Source: Dermanyssus gallinae
Taxonomy: Eukaryota > Arthropoda > Arachnida > Mesostigmata > Dermanyssidae
Direction of reading: 5' to 3'
Assembly: GCA_003439945.1 (NCBI GenBank)
Contig: QVRM01007032.1
Coordinates: 1-64,000, forward strand
DNA length: 64,000 nt
The notes beneath the pieces were generated by a model. It worked only from the letters and a program-made list of their open reading frames with translations. It did no database searches and was not told where the DNA came from. A program made the translations under genes and the position numbers. This document shows positions 11,883 to 24,376 of this stretch, one piece after another. The number at the start of each line of letters is the position of its first letter. Positions within the stretch are counted from its first letter, which is position 1.

Positions 11883-11910
11883 AACGACCCTAAACATGCT
11901 TAGGGTCGTT
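11883..11910. repeat. perfect 11-bp hairpin, 6-base loop
   Basis: AACGACCCTAA at 11883-11893, loop ACATGC, then the exact reverse complement at 11900-11910. Confidence 0.8.
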
Positions 11911-12224
11911 CACAATGACTCTATTAGAGCCATAATTGGTCTTCCTCATCATGCGGGTGTACCTCCGTGGTACAACAAGTTGCGGCGTCCCGAGCTTAAA
12001 CAGCTGATGCCTTTAAAATTACTCTACAACGAGCAAAACAATACAATTCTTTCAGATTGTGCTTTCGACTTTGCCCTAACCACAGTACGCAGCAGGATCA
12101 GGCTCACCTTTCTTTAGCACTCTCTAGTCTAGATACTGCTCACTATCTCACTATATTATATATATTTTCTCCTTTGTGCGCTTTAAGCTGTTTGCAGTAT
12201 TCTTTTTTGCTTATATACATATAT

Positions 12225-14935
12225 ATATATATATTTTTTATGGGACCGTCTTCTCTGGACGGCAAATTTATTTAAGTTCAATAACTCTTCATTGAGCTTG
12301 AAATTTCCATTATTACATAAATTCAAACAATTATAACTATCCAGGTAATTTTGCAGAAAAGGCTATCGCCCGTGTCTGCCCGCTCTTGTGAGTGTGTCAA
12401 CATCCTTGATATTGCATAACGGTGTTTAGTAAATTTGTTTTTTTTTAATTTATGTTTTAAGTGTGTTGAAGGACTCATCCAAATACACATGATTTTAATA
12501 CATCCGGCGAAATTAAACAAATCTGTTGTTTAAGTTTGGTTTTGCATTCATTTGTAGATAATTCTAATACACATCTAAACAGATGAGGCAATCTGGCATT
12601 TATGTTTACCAGGCGATAACTGAGCATTGAATAATTTGTCACAAGTCTTGTATATGGGTGTGTTACAACATTGTTTACAGCACTTCTGGTAGGATAAGCA
12701 TTATTAGAAGTAGCTCCAAACGGGGTACGGTTCCTGCTATAGTGTGTCAGAATGCTATATATGTATATTCCATAAAAGTGCAATATATTTTTATCTCTCC
12801 ATATGTCCTCAGTGGTTGTCCTATAGGCCAATCCAAATACATTTCGTATGCATCTTTTCTGGAGAGTTACTATTGGTTCGACATTCGACTTAAATGAAGC
12901 ACCATATAACAAAACACCATATTTTAAGTGTGAAAAAATAAATGCATAATACACGTTTTTCTTAAATTCAAGGGAGGCAATATGTCGTAACTTATGCAAA
13001 AGTAAAGCACCTGTCCTAAGTTTGTTTATCATATGTTTAATATGAACTTCCCATTTGATGTTATTCTGGAACGTCAGACCAAGGTATTTATAGTCGTGTA
13101 CCTCACCAATTATCGGACAATTGCAGTTTGCCTCAAGAACTAAGCTCGAGCCGGCAACAGAGTCGAAGCACAGCCTGGTATCATTACATCCGTTTAACGG
13201 CAGGTTTTCGACTTTCGTATTAGCATAACAACCTAAGGAAGCACATGAGTGGCAGGTAATGTTGAGTGGTGGTTCAGCAGCGTACCCCATCTTGATTTTC
13301 ATAATTTTCGTCTTCTTTACATTAAGACATAGATTGTTGATTCGCAACCAGAGATTAATTCTCGCCATAGTACTTGTTACCTTTTCTATTAGCTCATTTC
13401 TGGTATCACTCTCAATAAGAATGCATGTATCATACGCGAACTGAACAATTTTCACATCATTACAAAATGAGTGTATATCGTTAATGTATATATTAAACAG
13501 TGTTGGTCCCAGAACGGAACCCTGAGGTACTCCGTGATTAACAAAAGCAGGTTTACTCAAACATTCCTTATACTTTGTACGCTGTTGTCTGTCAGATAAG
13601 TAGTCTTCAAGTATGTCGTATTTTGTCTTGCATAGCCCCAACGCCTTCAATTTATTTACTAATCTTATCCGATCTACACAATCAAAAGCTTTTTGTAAAT
13701 CAAGAAAGACCAGACAAACTTATTTTTTCTTCTCTATCATTGCCCCAATGAAGTTTCGAACTTCAATCATTGCGTCTTCAGTACTTCGCCCTTCCCTAAA
13801 TCCGAATTGTCCCGGACAGAGAATGTCATTTTTTTTCAATGAAATCAACTAGTTGAGAATTTTTTTTTTTTCAAGAATTTTACCAAATACAGTGGTAATA
13901 GAGATAGGCCTAATGTTATCGAGGCAAATCTTACCCCCTTTATGAAGCGGCGTAACTAAAGATGATTTAAATATTGTGGGGAAAGTTCCACTTTGTAGAC
14001 ATAATTTGTAAAGATGCTCTGATGCTCGCAATGGTGCCAGAACATCTGAATTTTCTTTTACTAGTTTCGTAGAAATCTTATCGGTTCCCTCAGCTGCTGA
14101 GTTTTTCCGAACTTTGATAGCTTGCAGTAGTTTAGTTGAGGATGGCGTTTGGAGGATCATTTTGTTTGTTGGCCCTTTAAGGTCAGTTAGAAGTGTTTTA
14201 CTACTGGACCCAGCGCATTCCGCAATTTTAGTTCCAATCCCTGCTAGATGCGCATTAAGATAATTTAGTTTGTCTTTAAGGGATCCGTCAGGGATATCTT
14301 GCAGATCTTCAATGGAAAGCTGTTTAGCTTTGGAACCCTTGAGCTCGGCTATCATTATCTTAAAAGCTCGTTTCGTATCCTTCTTTGAAGCTAAGAATTT
14401 AGCTTTTAGATCTTCTTCACGCAAATTTCTGATCATCTGTTTAAGTTGGTTTCTATATTTATTAAACTTTAATCGCTCCGGGTGGTCAGGGTCCAGATGA
14501 CGAACTTTAAGGAAAAGCTTATTTCTGTACTCTATACTTTGTACAATGGCTGGAGACATCCATGGTTTCCTTGGTCTATGCTTACTCTGTCTTATAGCTA
14601 TTTCCTTAGAGCATGATTTAATTATATTTTGAACTGATTCCGTTAGATGTTTTGCAGCAGTATTTGGATCAGATATATTATAATAAAAAGACCAGCTAGT
14701 TGTTCGTAATATATCACTAACCTGTTCGAGACTATATATAACTTTTGCTGTATATTATTAACTTTTGGTCTGGTTTTTCCAGAGATCGAGAGTGCCAGGG
14801 CAGCGTGATCGGGTCTTTCTATACATTTTATATCGGGGTCATTCATGTTTGTAAAACTATGGAATATGTGATCGATAGCTGTACCAGATTCTATTCTTGT
14901 AATACCTTTGAAACTTAACTCGTACCCTTGAGTCA

Positions 14936-14940
<5 letters not shown>
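12225..14940 (-). mobile_element. 5'-truncated CR1/L2-type LINE, minus strand
   Basis: Read on the minus strand, the fragment begins at a (TA)n tract near 14940 inside the endonuclease domain. It passes through the reverse transcriptase and ends in a 3' tail with AATAAA and a short TA microsatellite near 12225-12240. A microsatellite-like tail in place of poly-A is common in CR1/L2-type elements. A short stem (CCGTC/GACGG) near 12248-12264 sits close to the 3' end, where CR1/L2-type RNAs often carry a hairpin recognised by the reverse transcriptase. The ORF1 half is missing. Confidence 0.75.
12475..14937 (-). pseudogene. LINE ORF2 remnant with altered catalytic motif
   Basis: The endonuclease end is seen as SGTAIDHIFHSF and PDHAALALSI at about 14760-14900. 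The connecting and early RT regions are open at 13849-14559 (KNSAAEGTDKIS, then IRPISITTVFGKILEK). The frame breaks at a T run at 13860-13870, passes through a KAFDCVDRI block near 13650-13700, and then stays open at 12475-13650. That last part holds HGVPQGSVLGPTLFNIYIND and the catalytic block, which reads FAYDT where FADDT is expected; the first catalytic aspartate has become tyrosine. The post-RT region (LQKRCIRNVFG) follows. The protein would have copied element RNA, but the frameshifts and the lost aspartate make this copy inactive. Confidence 0.8.
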
Positions 14941-14988
<48 letters not shown>

Positions 14989-15011
14989 TCAGTATATATA
15001 TATATGAGTCA

Positions 15012-15056
<45 letters not shown>
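14938..15056. repeat. (TA)n microsatellite pair
   Basis: Two TA tracts are separated by a short GTCAGTATATAT-type spacer that repeats GTCAG words. They mark the 5' break of the minus-strand LINE. Confidence 0.9.
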
Positions 15057-15062
<6 letters not shown>

Positions 15063-18019
15063 GTGATGAGCTGGTCGCCAGGACAACCTCCGCAGTTCAG
15101 GTCACTGGAGCCAGGCCTGGCGTATATTTCAAGACGTGCAACGACATCTCTGCAGGCGCTACCAGCTGCGTATCGTGGAAGCTAAAAATAGAACTTTAAT
15201 TTTTGTAAAATCTCTTCTAAACGACAATGTCGCACCTTGTAGCCAGAATCGTGTGTCCTTCAGAATTAGCAGAACTTAATGACGAACATAACGGTGTGCT
15301 TAGTTTTTCTATAGGAGGACAGAATGTTCTGTCGTATTTGTATAGCGGCCTTCGAAATAAACATCATACCTACGGTGACATTTCAATCAATCATACTTTC
15401 TTTATTTTTTGTTCAACGCCTCCTAACGTAAATATTTCATCTTTCCAGAATCTCTCGTTTTTTAGTTTACAAAAATGTCTCAATATTGTTTATAAAACCC
15501 TTAAGATATTTGAATTTCTTCTCTCTTTTAGAGAGTTAGTAGTGAGCGGAACAGATGATTATCTACAAGGACAAAATACACACTTGTCGATTTCATAACA
15601 GTTTTCGCCCAAGCATAGAGTGTGGTTGTAACCGTGCCATGTTGTTTGCAATATTATAGATCTGTTATTTTGTGATGATAGTTTCCATTTATTGCTGCAA
15701 AAAGCAGGACCCTCGACATAGAGACCCATTACTGTAGGTTTCTAGGATTTGTGTACTGAACGGTATCTTGTCCAGTACTACTTCTTCTACTAGTGTGCGT
15801 TTGTGGCATAGCTCTAGTGCGAGCGTTGCCGATGCGTTCTTCGGCAAGCCTAACGTGCGCTTTATGAAATAACATGCGTATTTAAATATTGTGGAGAGTG
15901 CAATATCGGACGTTACCACATACTCACCTTCTCGTTCATTGACACATCGTCACTACAGTCAAGCGTCAACGATATTCTTAGCCTACAAAATTATATGTGA
16001 ACTATTGTACTATGCTACCAATTCATTGTGAATAAACCCGAAACAAGGACAAAATCAAAATTATAAATTAGGTGGGGTGAGACATTCCATGCAATTACCA
16101 GTAACTTGCGTCAGATGGCCATAGATGTACACAGGCGGCGTTTTTTAACGATGGCTTACATCAAACGGTCAAGCAACTGACAGTACTTTTGACCCTTCTG
16201 TCGTTTCGCCTCTTTAACGAGGTTTATAGTTCAGCACGCCTTTCCAATCCCACCAAACACATAGCATGGTCCTTTTAGACTTTTTTAAAGAACCTGCTTC
16301 TGCAACCATCTTGGGCCTGGTGCTTTGCTTCGATCACGACTCATTTACGGCTAGTTATGTGCGAACGAACGGATCTACGCAATGCGTTTACTATACCCTT
16401 AGATTTATGTGCGATCTCCATCTAATCCATCCGTGCACATCACAGGCGTTTGCCACTGACAGTCACACGCAGTACCTTGCGGCTGTGAAATAGGCTAATT
16501 TCATACAACTTAAGCTGCGTAGCTGCCGTATTATTTTGTTCCAAAAGAACATTGCGCTGTCTAGTCGAGGCACGTTCAGCAGAAACTGTTTTGTCGAACA
16601 CAGCAACAATATCAGACAACTCTTCTCACTTCCGTCAGGTATGCTGAAGAGAGTGCAGCTTTATGATACATGAAAGAGTGTATATATATATATATATATA
16701 ATGGTATTTCGAGTATCAGTGAACATTGCACGGTCAGCACTATGAGAGGCATGACACTGCGGTAGGGCAGGATGTGGCCTAAGGACAGCTGCAAATCGAA
16801 ATTTTGTGTTGGCAGTATGGGATAAGGACCGCTACCTCTCCTCAGTGGTCCCTCAGGGGACAATGCTCTCCTCAGTGGTCTCGTCGACATGCCCTCGTTT
16901 GACGGGTGCCAAGGTGAGGAAGAAATCGCAATTTTGTCGTCGTCGTAGAGTAGAGAGGCGCTGGTTGCTCCCAAACAGGACTACACAGGAAGCACATGGG
17001 TGAGAGCGCGGGGACAACAACTGGGTCAGCGGACCGGCTGGCCCACTTAGGTCAACCCTCCTTCGTAGCCCCACAGTCATACATAGGCACACATGGGCTC
17101 GTTCGGCTCTACACGGAGGATGGCCCTTAGACTGCGGATGTATCCGGCGACGCAACCGGCGCCATCTCACGGACTCATCCCGATGAAAAATGAAGGGGCG
17201 AACGACCTAATGCCGACGCGAAGGACATCGGTGTCCTGCTTCCTCCTCGACCAGGTGACTGTTCTCCTTTCTGACCCTCTGTTGGAATTTGCTTGCAGTT
17301 CAAAGAAGCTGACATTATCGTAACGGCAGCCGCAGTAGCTAGTAGTACTATCGTAATTGGCATTATTATTGTAATTTAGACTTTCACTTTCTGTTATTTT
17401 TGCAGTGGCAAGATCAACGGACGAGAGCCACGATCCCATAACGTGTATGGCATGCTCCTCGAAATATTTTGACGCATGGGTGCATTATTCAAGTTTGAAA
17501 AGGCATCGTGTCTTCTCTTGTTGCCTGTAGACCGAGGGTGCGCAAAACGCGTTGACGAACTCAATCGGTGGTCTCGCCGACAACGTTTTACACACCCACT
17601 TAAACGCATACCACGCTCGTACGTGTTAATTCGAAAGCGCGTGACAAACCACGCGCATCTGCATAAATCAGAGTTCTAAAATTATTTTCGCCATTTGCAC
17701 TGCAGTAGCGTTAGAGGCTAACATGTCGATAACTAGCAGTTTAGGCTGCTCCAAAGAATAACGACAAAATGTGTATCAAAACGATCTTAACATATTGCGC
17801 AACATTTGCAGGTGTAGAGTATAAAACAACTTCACTTATCCTGCAAAGTTTGTAGACTCTGTACAGTAAGTAACAAGAAACAGCGGCAATCTCGTAGCAG
17901 CCACCTTTGGACGCGCTGTTGCGTATGAATTTTTAAACATAACCGAAACATTGCACTGCAGTCTAATAATATATGTTCCTTATGGCCTAGCAAAAAAGCG
18001 CAATACGCGCCTCAGTGTG
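15057..18019. other. no gene recognised
   Basis: Frames here show no clear family. The segment 16800-17330 is more GC-rich and has CTCTCCTCAGTGGTC twice (about 16836 and 16866). A divergent repeat copy at 15690-15900 is listed separately. Confidence 0.35.
15695..15890 (-). repeat. dispersed repeat copy, partner at 50730
   Basis: Words such as GCAGGACC, TGGCATAG and TTGCCG-TGCGTT occur in the same order here and at 50736-50915, with many differences between. On the minus strand the frame reads LGLPKNASATLALELCHKR, which resembles the post-RT part of some LINEs. The assignment to a LINE is tentative; the pairing of the two loci is seen directly. Confidence 0.4.
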
Positions 18020-19105
18020 CAGACTTCAAAACGTTGAGTTTGGCTTACCATCCGGAGGTTCTGCCGATTAATGCACAAAAAGAGTTCTCATGTAGCGCCC
18101 GAAAATTACAGACCTGTGTCTCAATGTTTAATACCTTGTTTGCTAATGGAGAAAATAATTGTGGCTGAGCTTTACACATTTCTTGATTCTAAAGACCTGT
18201 TGGACTCCTCACAACATGATTTTACAAAGAGTCGATCAACAGGTACCCAGTTACTGGAAGTAGCTCACGATTGGGCGCTGGCCCGAAATCGCAACATCCC
18301 TCTGCATGATTTTTCACGTACATTCGACCGCGTTGACCATCATCTGCTTCTGACAAAGATGTCAGCGTTAGGTATTAGCCCCAGAATCATAAACTGGTGC
18401 AGAGCATACCTGAGAGACCGTACATTTGTCGTCAAAGTTGAGAATAGCTATTCCGCGGTCGGCAGGTGTGTATCTGGTGTCCCTCTGGTGCCCCCCCCCC
18501 CGGCAGGTGTGTATCTCTATGGGCAGAGAAAAACCGCATGCAAATATCTACTTCCAAATCTGCTGTTCTCAAAACAATGCCAGATACTACTCAGTATATG
18601 CTAAACGGCCAACCCATTCCTGAAGTCTCACGCTACAAAGACCTCGGGGTAATCTTCGACCGCCAAATGAAGTTTAGACCTCACATGGCTGAGGTTGTCA
18701 AGGCTGCGTCTCGAATATGTAATCTCATAATGCGGTCTTCCATTATACAGGACCATAATGTGTACCTAAAGCTGTATCAAACCTTAGTGGTACCAAAGTG
18801 GACTTATTGCTGTCACGTATGGATGCCATACTATATAAGATATGTTGACTTTTTGCAGAGCGTGCAGGATAAGTTTGTGAAACGAGTTGCTGGTCGGTGT
18901 TGTCTACCACGCGAGCGTATCACATTGCCCTAGTGTTAGTGAATACCAATCCCATGCCGATTACCGCATGTTTAAACAACTAGCACTCGGGTGGACGTTG
19001 TGAACAACTCATTTGCCTGGAGGATTGCACGTCGTTCACAGATTCAAAACGACTTTGCTTCTATTGGAATACCCCTTTGTCAATAAAGGTGATATGATAT
19101 AATTA
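18020..19105 (+). mobile_element. CR1-like LINE fragment with internal deletion
   Basis: The fragment contains the ENYRPVS block of the reverse transcriptase, then SQHDFTKSRSTGTQLLE, HDFSRTFDRVDHHLL and SGVP. The usual continuation through the FADD catalytic motif is absent. After a C run the frame resumes downstream at RMQISTSKSAVL and continues through YKDLGVIFD to the LQSVQDKFVKRVAG block. The 3' tail has CAATAAAGGTGATATGATATA, like the short-repeat tails of CR1-type elements. The two halves lie in different frames (18071-18604 and 18466-18933). ORF1 and the endonuclease are missing. The copy cannot be active. Confidence 0.75.
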
Positions 19106-19900
19106 GTTTCAGTCTAATTGACATTTATCGGTGAAAGCGACCACGTGGGTATTGAGTATTTTAATTCATTTTAAAATTTGAAAAATGTGTTTATTGACTC
19201 TGCTGTCCTCTTTCTTATAAATATCCATCAATTTTGTGTAAAACTTATCATCGCGATAAACTTGATCGTTTACAGCAATCTAACTCGTATTACTAGGAAA
19301 AGAGTGCGTGTCCTGAAGACGTACATTGATAACAATAGATTTGGCAAAGTACGCAAAACTTTTTAAAGTACGTGTAATATCTAAATTTAAAAAAAGACCT
19401 GGAAAAGCTGACGACGGCACAGTGTAACTTAGACAATGTTTAACATTGCTCAAACGTCAAGTCGACGGGGCAAAAAAATTGTGCAAAAATCTGTAACAAC
19501 CAATAATGCTCTGAATATCCTCGTGAGAAGTTACAAAACCACTATAGGAACTTCTTGGGAAACACCATTTTATAAAGAAAGTGCTGTCAATATATATCCG
19601 AGGAATTGTTGTTATCGCGGATGAGTAGCTTAGAACTTGGTGCTGACTAGAAACGTCGAGATGTACTAATTGCGTTGGCGGCAGAGACGTTTTTTTATCA
19701 CGGAGCACCTACAAAACACGTCCGTACGCTACGACGTCTGGTCAACTGTATCTCTATTCGAGACACGTCGCAAAGGGCTGCACGGCCAATGGTAGGCGGC
19801 ATGCATGTAACATAAAAGGGCAGCACACTACGACGACGCAGTGCCTAGTAGACAGATGGCGGTACAAATCTCCAAGAGAACCGCAGAAACCAAGAAAGAA
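19106..19900. other. no gene recognised
   Basis: Only short AT-rich frames without family resemblance are present. Confidence 0.4.
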
Positions 19901-19901
19901 A

Positions 19902-22200
19902 TGAAATGACCAGAAACATTAAAGCATTACAAATAAACCTCGCAAAACCCCTATAGCAAACGATCTAGCGTTACGATTTGTGGTTGAAAATAACAAAAAA
20001 ATCCTACTACTCTCTGAGACTCCTTTAACACAGCTTCTTCAACTTGGGCCTCACACTGGCAACAAGTTTACTTCAATCAAGATACTTCTTACAAGACCAT
20101 CTTCCACTTCAGTGTAATAATTCACGTTTTTTTTTTCTTTTATTACCATTTCCAACTCGCGATGTACTTAGTGTATATTTCTCCGGGCTGCACCTTACAA
20201 CAATGCGAGGACTTCCTCGATAAACTAGATCTAAATATGAGCATTCGCGATCACCGAAGGGAGATTGTGGTAGAGGACTTTAATGCCGCCTACAGCCTTT
20301 GGAGGAGCAGCTCCTTATCAACGAAATGAGAGATCCTCTAATAATGTGCAATCCGGGCAGATTGCCTATTCCGGTATTCCACGTTAGATTCAAAGTTTCC
20401 GTCAGCCGGATTAACTCAGCAAGTAACCTACTGAAAGCTCTAGGAGGAACAGGAAACTATTGCCGACTATCTCTTTTTCTACTCCGTCAATTAAACTCCT
20501 TCCTGCCCCTTCTCTCCACATAAAGGCAACGATTTCCCAGGCTTAATTATACCAACCCAAAGAAAGGGAAAGTTCCTCATCTAATTGAATGCCTGGCAGC
20601 AGAAGTTTCAATACTACTAGAGAAAGCTTGCTAAGAACTCAACTCCCGCCCACATCCTACGATAGCCAATCGCCCTCTGTTCTACTGATTTAATAGATCC
20701 CCGAAAAGCAAAGCACTACCATTTCCCGCGACAAGTACGTACGCGCCGCAAAACAAAGCATTGGCCAGAACTTTCCTATCCATGGGAAGAGTACAGAGAT
20801 GCACAAACCGTTCTACATTAGGCAATCGAGCACAGTAAACTCGACTACTGGAACTCATTGTGCGGGGAGGTCCAAGAAAATGTTTGCGGCAAAAGATGCA
20901 AGATCGTGCGTAACAAAAGCACCCCGTACAGCCGCCCTTACTAGTAGAAGTAGCCTGGCCGACTATGACTGCGTTCTTTCGGCAAAATCTTCCACCGGAA
21001 CACGTACTCTTTCAGGAGGCCTCAGACCTTACTTTTGAGCCAACCTCAATACAAGAGATCAGAATCCTAGCCGAACGCACACGGCCAAGAAGAGCACCAG
21101 GCCCGACCAGATGTGGTCCTCCCGCAAGCAGTACGTCTACTTCTAAAGAATTACGTAACGGTAGTTAAGCACATGATGGATAAAATTCTCACCATTGAAG
21201 ACTACCCTAAGCCTTCGAGAACGGTACATTTGTGTGTAAACGTAATGTGTAATTAGTGTAAACGAAACACAACAACACGGCACCTGTAAAAGCAAGCAGC
21301 CAAACAAAATATGGATACAGCACACAGGAAACCAAAGACATTTTTATATATAGTGGAGACGACAGGCGGCGTAATTTCACCGTGGCTTGTGTCAGCATTG
21401 CTATCAGCATTGTAAAAACCATCAATCATCATCATTTTCGCTATCAATATCAGGCGCGAAAAAGGGGCAATAATCCTGACGAACATGCTAGCTACAGCAA
21501 TAAAGTATGAAAAGTAAAAGATGAGGCAAACAGCGAAGCAGAAAATCACTTGTCCTGATACAAAAACCCAAAGCAAAGATCTTAGCCAAAACACAAAGAA
21601 ATACGAGTCAAGAGAAAACCGGTTGCATCCTCTGGCCATCCTCTCAGATATCAACAGCGCGTTTAATACACTTTTGGATGCCCTAAACAACGCACTTGTA
21701 AATAAAACGCACGCGTAAACTATGCAGTCAAAGCTGAGGTCCCATGAAAGTCCGTACTGGGACCCACTCTTTGGAATAAAACCTACGATGGAGTACTTGA
21801 ATCCTACACCCTCCGGGCGTTCATTCCACTGCCTGCGCAGATAATCTGGCACTTATCGTTACCACTTAGATCGAGGAGTTGTTCGAAGGGACAACCAACA
21901 GAGCTAATGACAACACTCCACACGTTAGGCCACCTCAAATTGGCTTCTGTTAAACGGCCTGAAGCGTCTAAACTTACGCCGCCACTCAGTAATACCTACG
22001 GACTAGAGAAGCAACCGACTGTTGCTGTCGGCTCAGTGTTTTAGCATCAGTAACGATGCATTGGTAAAATTGACCCTCCTTAGGCCGTACGTGCAACTCA
22101 GGAGAGGCTGACGATGTAAGGCACTTCTACGAACGTTGCGCTTTTTTTAATACTAGGTAAGAGCTTGTGTCTCGGAATCTAAGGCTGGGATATTCCCTGA
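19902..22200 (+). mobile_element. heavily decayed R1-type LINE
   Basis: Pieces of one LINE ORF2 appear in the right order on this strand, broken by stops and deletions. At 19902 an ATG opens with MTRNIKALQINLAK, the usual start of an APE-type endonuclease. VVEDFNAAYSLW near 20270-20300 stands for the GDFNAH block. A connecting segment at 20970-21170 contains EIRILAERTRPRRAPGP. SDINSAFNTLLDAL near 21645 stands for the LDIKNAFN block. SVLGPTLWNKTYDGVLE near 21750 follows, then CADNLALIV near 21850 where YADDLAL is expected. CNSGEADDVRHFYERC near 22095 is the C-terminal zinc-knuckle-like region of R1-type elements. The part between the last two blocks is mostly gone. This copy is old and inactive. 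Confidence 0.65.
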
Positions 22201-22376
22201 CATGCCACGCCCTTGCAGAGGCGCTCCTCAATCCTTGAAGAAAATTCGCTGAATTTTCCGAAGCGAAAATAACCGCCGTACAAAGTTGAGCGGCCTCAAT
22301 GGCAAGATAAATTGGTCAGATGAAGTAATCTCGAGAGTACAGTACCGACGACTGGATTTGAGTTGGTATGCATTTA

Positions 22377-22377
<1 letters not shown>

Positions 22378-22426
<49 letters not shown>
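22378..22426. repeat. (TA)n microsatellite
   Basis: A pure TA tract of about 48 bases, about 90 bases before the first SINE copy. Confidence 0.9.
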
Positions 22427-22429
<3 letters not shown>

Positions 22430-22512
22430 CCAAACGTGGTTTATTCACGGAACTGCATTTCACAACGCTTAAGTTGTTGGTAAATAAAAATACTCGAAAG
22501 AAGATAAGGCAA

Positions 22513-22936
22513 ACAATGAAGTAAAAATTCACTCTCGACAAAGTTCAAGGAGTGCTTTTTATAAGCACTTTACATAATCGCGAATCACAGTGGTCATTGA
22601 GCGTCACAAGGACTTCAAAAGAGCAGTTGGTGAGTTTGTAAGAACGCGAACAATATATGAGGCAACATACATGCAAATATACGCACAAACGAAGTAGTTC
22701 ACCGGTACAGCATCTTCACAATTCACATTTTTTTTTAAATAAGATTTCCCGTAAGGCTTGTACGGTTTTTCATGTCATAGCTAATTTTAACCCACTCCGG
22801 CATTTACCTTGTCTAAATTGGAAACCATGCAAACCAATTTAAGAGTGGCCGGTCTGGGTCTCGAACCCAGTCCTCCCGAATGCAAGGCAAAACCTTTGCC
22901 ACTAAGCCATCTTGCTCGGTTCCTATAGGTAAAATA
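22513..22936 (-). mobile_element. tRNA-derived SINE, copy 1
   Basis: On the minus strand the element begins with a tRNA-like head holding both internal RNA polymerase III promoter boxes: box A TGGCTTAGTGG (22899-22909) and box B GGTTCGAGACC (22857-22867), spaced as in a tRNA gene. A body of about 330 bases follows, in which CGGCCACT and a T-rich segment are conserved with the copy at 41412. It would be transcribed by polymerase III and copied by a partner LINE. The copy is identical by eye to copies 2 and 3 over the shared part. Confidence 0.75.
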
Positions 22937-22955
22937 TTTATATTATATTACTATC

Positions 22956-23437
22956 CAATCCGAGTGTCTATCCCTATATACAAAGCACAACAGTCCGAAA
23001 TTTCGGATTTACCTTGATCACAAGCCCGATTTTTACTGTAAAATTAAAAGCCACTATTTTAGTTCACGAACGAAGAAGTGTTTCCTAGTTACGCATCTAA
23101 TGTGCTTGGCAACGCACCTTTAGGTTTCAGGGAGACGGCATGCAAGTTCGTGCAGACTAGACTTTAGGGACACAAAGGGCACTGCAATAGTTGTTGCACG
23201 CATAGTTCGGCTGAGGGTAGGGACAAGTGGGAATGCGATTTTATTAAGCACAATGCCTTGCGGAATGTTGTTTGCTAACATTAAAACTTTTAGCGTGCAA
23301 ATGCTTTCCACCGTGAGTAGGTGAAAAGGAGTGAACAAGCAAGAACTGCGATAGCTCAATGTTCCGTGTCTTGAGTTTTAAGTTGTCAGGTAATACCAAT
23401 TGCCTTGGCAATGAACGAAAGATATATATATATATAT
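22956..23437. other. spacer between SINE copies
   Basis: This sequence is not repeated at the other copies. No gene is recognised. Confidence 0.5.
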
Positions 23438-23524
23438 AAACATTTTTTGTATAAATTATTTTTTTGTATATTTAACTGTTGAACTGTTGTTTAGGACTAA
23501 GCGTTACAAATAAAAGATCTGCTG

Positions 23525-24376
23525 GTAAAGGTTTTTGGGATCAATCAGACATTGAACCAGTCAGAAACAAAAATGTAAACATATGAACATATTATTTAAA
23601 TAAAAAACAATGAAGTAAAAATTCACTCTCGACAAAGTTCAAGGAGTGCTTTTTATAAGCACTTTACATAATCGCGAATCACAGTGGTCATTGAGCGTCA
23701 CAAGGACTTCAAAAGAGCAGTTGGTGAGTTTGTAAGAACGCGAACAATATATGAGGCAACATACATGCAAATATACGCACAAACGAAGTAGTTCACCGGT
23801 ACAGCATCTTCACAATTCACATTTTTTTTTAAATAAGATTTCCCGTAAGGCTTGTACGGTTTTTCATGTCATAGCTAATTTTAACCCACTCCGGCATTTA
23901 CCTTGTCTAAATTGGAAACCATGCAAACCAATTTAAGAGTGGCCGGTCTGGTAAAGGTTTTTGGGATCAATCAGACATTGAACCAGTCAGAAACAAAAAT
24001 GTAAACATATGAACATATTATTTAAATAAAAAACAATGAAGTAAAAATTCACTCTCGACAAAGTTCAAGGAGTGCTTTTTATAAGCACTTTACATAATCG
24101 CGAATCACAGTGGTCATTGAGCGTCACAAGGACTTCAAAAGAGCAGTTGGTGAGTTTGTAAGAACGCGAACAATATATGAGGCAACATACATGCAAATAT
24201 ACGCACAAACGAAGTAGTTCACCGGTACAGCATCTTCACAATTCACATTTTTTTTTAAATAAGATTTCCCGTAAGGCTTGTACGGTTTTTCATGTCATAG
24301 CTAATTTTAACCCACTCCGGCATTTACCTTGTCTAAATTGGAAACCATGCAAACCAATTTAAGAGTGGCCGGTCTG
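23525..24376. repeat. tandem duplication, unit 426 bp
   Basis: Two adjoining copies (about 23525-23950 and 23951-24376) each contain flanking sequence followed by the SINE body. The join at 23950 passes from GGCCGGTCTGG of the SINE straight into TAAAGGTTTTTGGG of the flank. Both parent sequences share CTGG at the joint. The copies look identical over their full length. Confidence 0.85.
23610..23950 (-). mobile_element. tRNA-derived SINE, copy 2, head deleted
   Basis: Only the body of the SINE is present. The tRNA-like head, including both promoter boxes, is cut off exactly at the duplication joint, so this copy has no internal promoter. Confidence 0.75.

Larger units (their letters stand above)
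10101..12224. other. unassigned stretch with several perfect hairpins
   Basis: No convincing gene is present. A frame at 10221-10403 reads CVFLGGTNIDIL, which faintly resembles the GGTND block of SGNH-type esterases found in some LINE ORF1 proteins; I would not rely on it. A frame near 11896-12010 (RVVHNDSIRAIIGLPHHAG) faintly resembles a LINE post-RT region. Hairpins are listed separately. Confidence 0.35.

Noticed and set aside
22857..22909. A functional tRNA gene
   Set aside because: The promoter boxes are present, but the head continues into a repeated body and I could not fit a clean cloverleaf. A SINE explains it better.
22657..24362. Three identical 61-codon reading frames (22657, 23751, 24177) that could be taken for a gene family
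   Set aside because: They lie antisense within the SINE body, and their identity comes from the local duplication.
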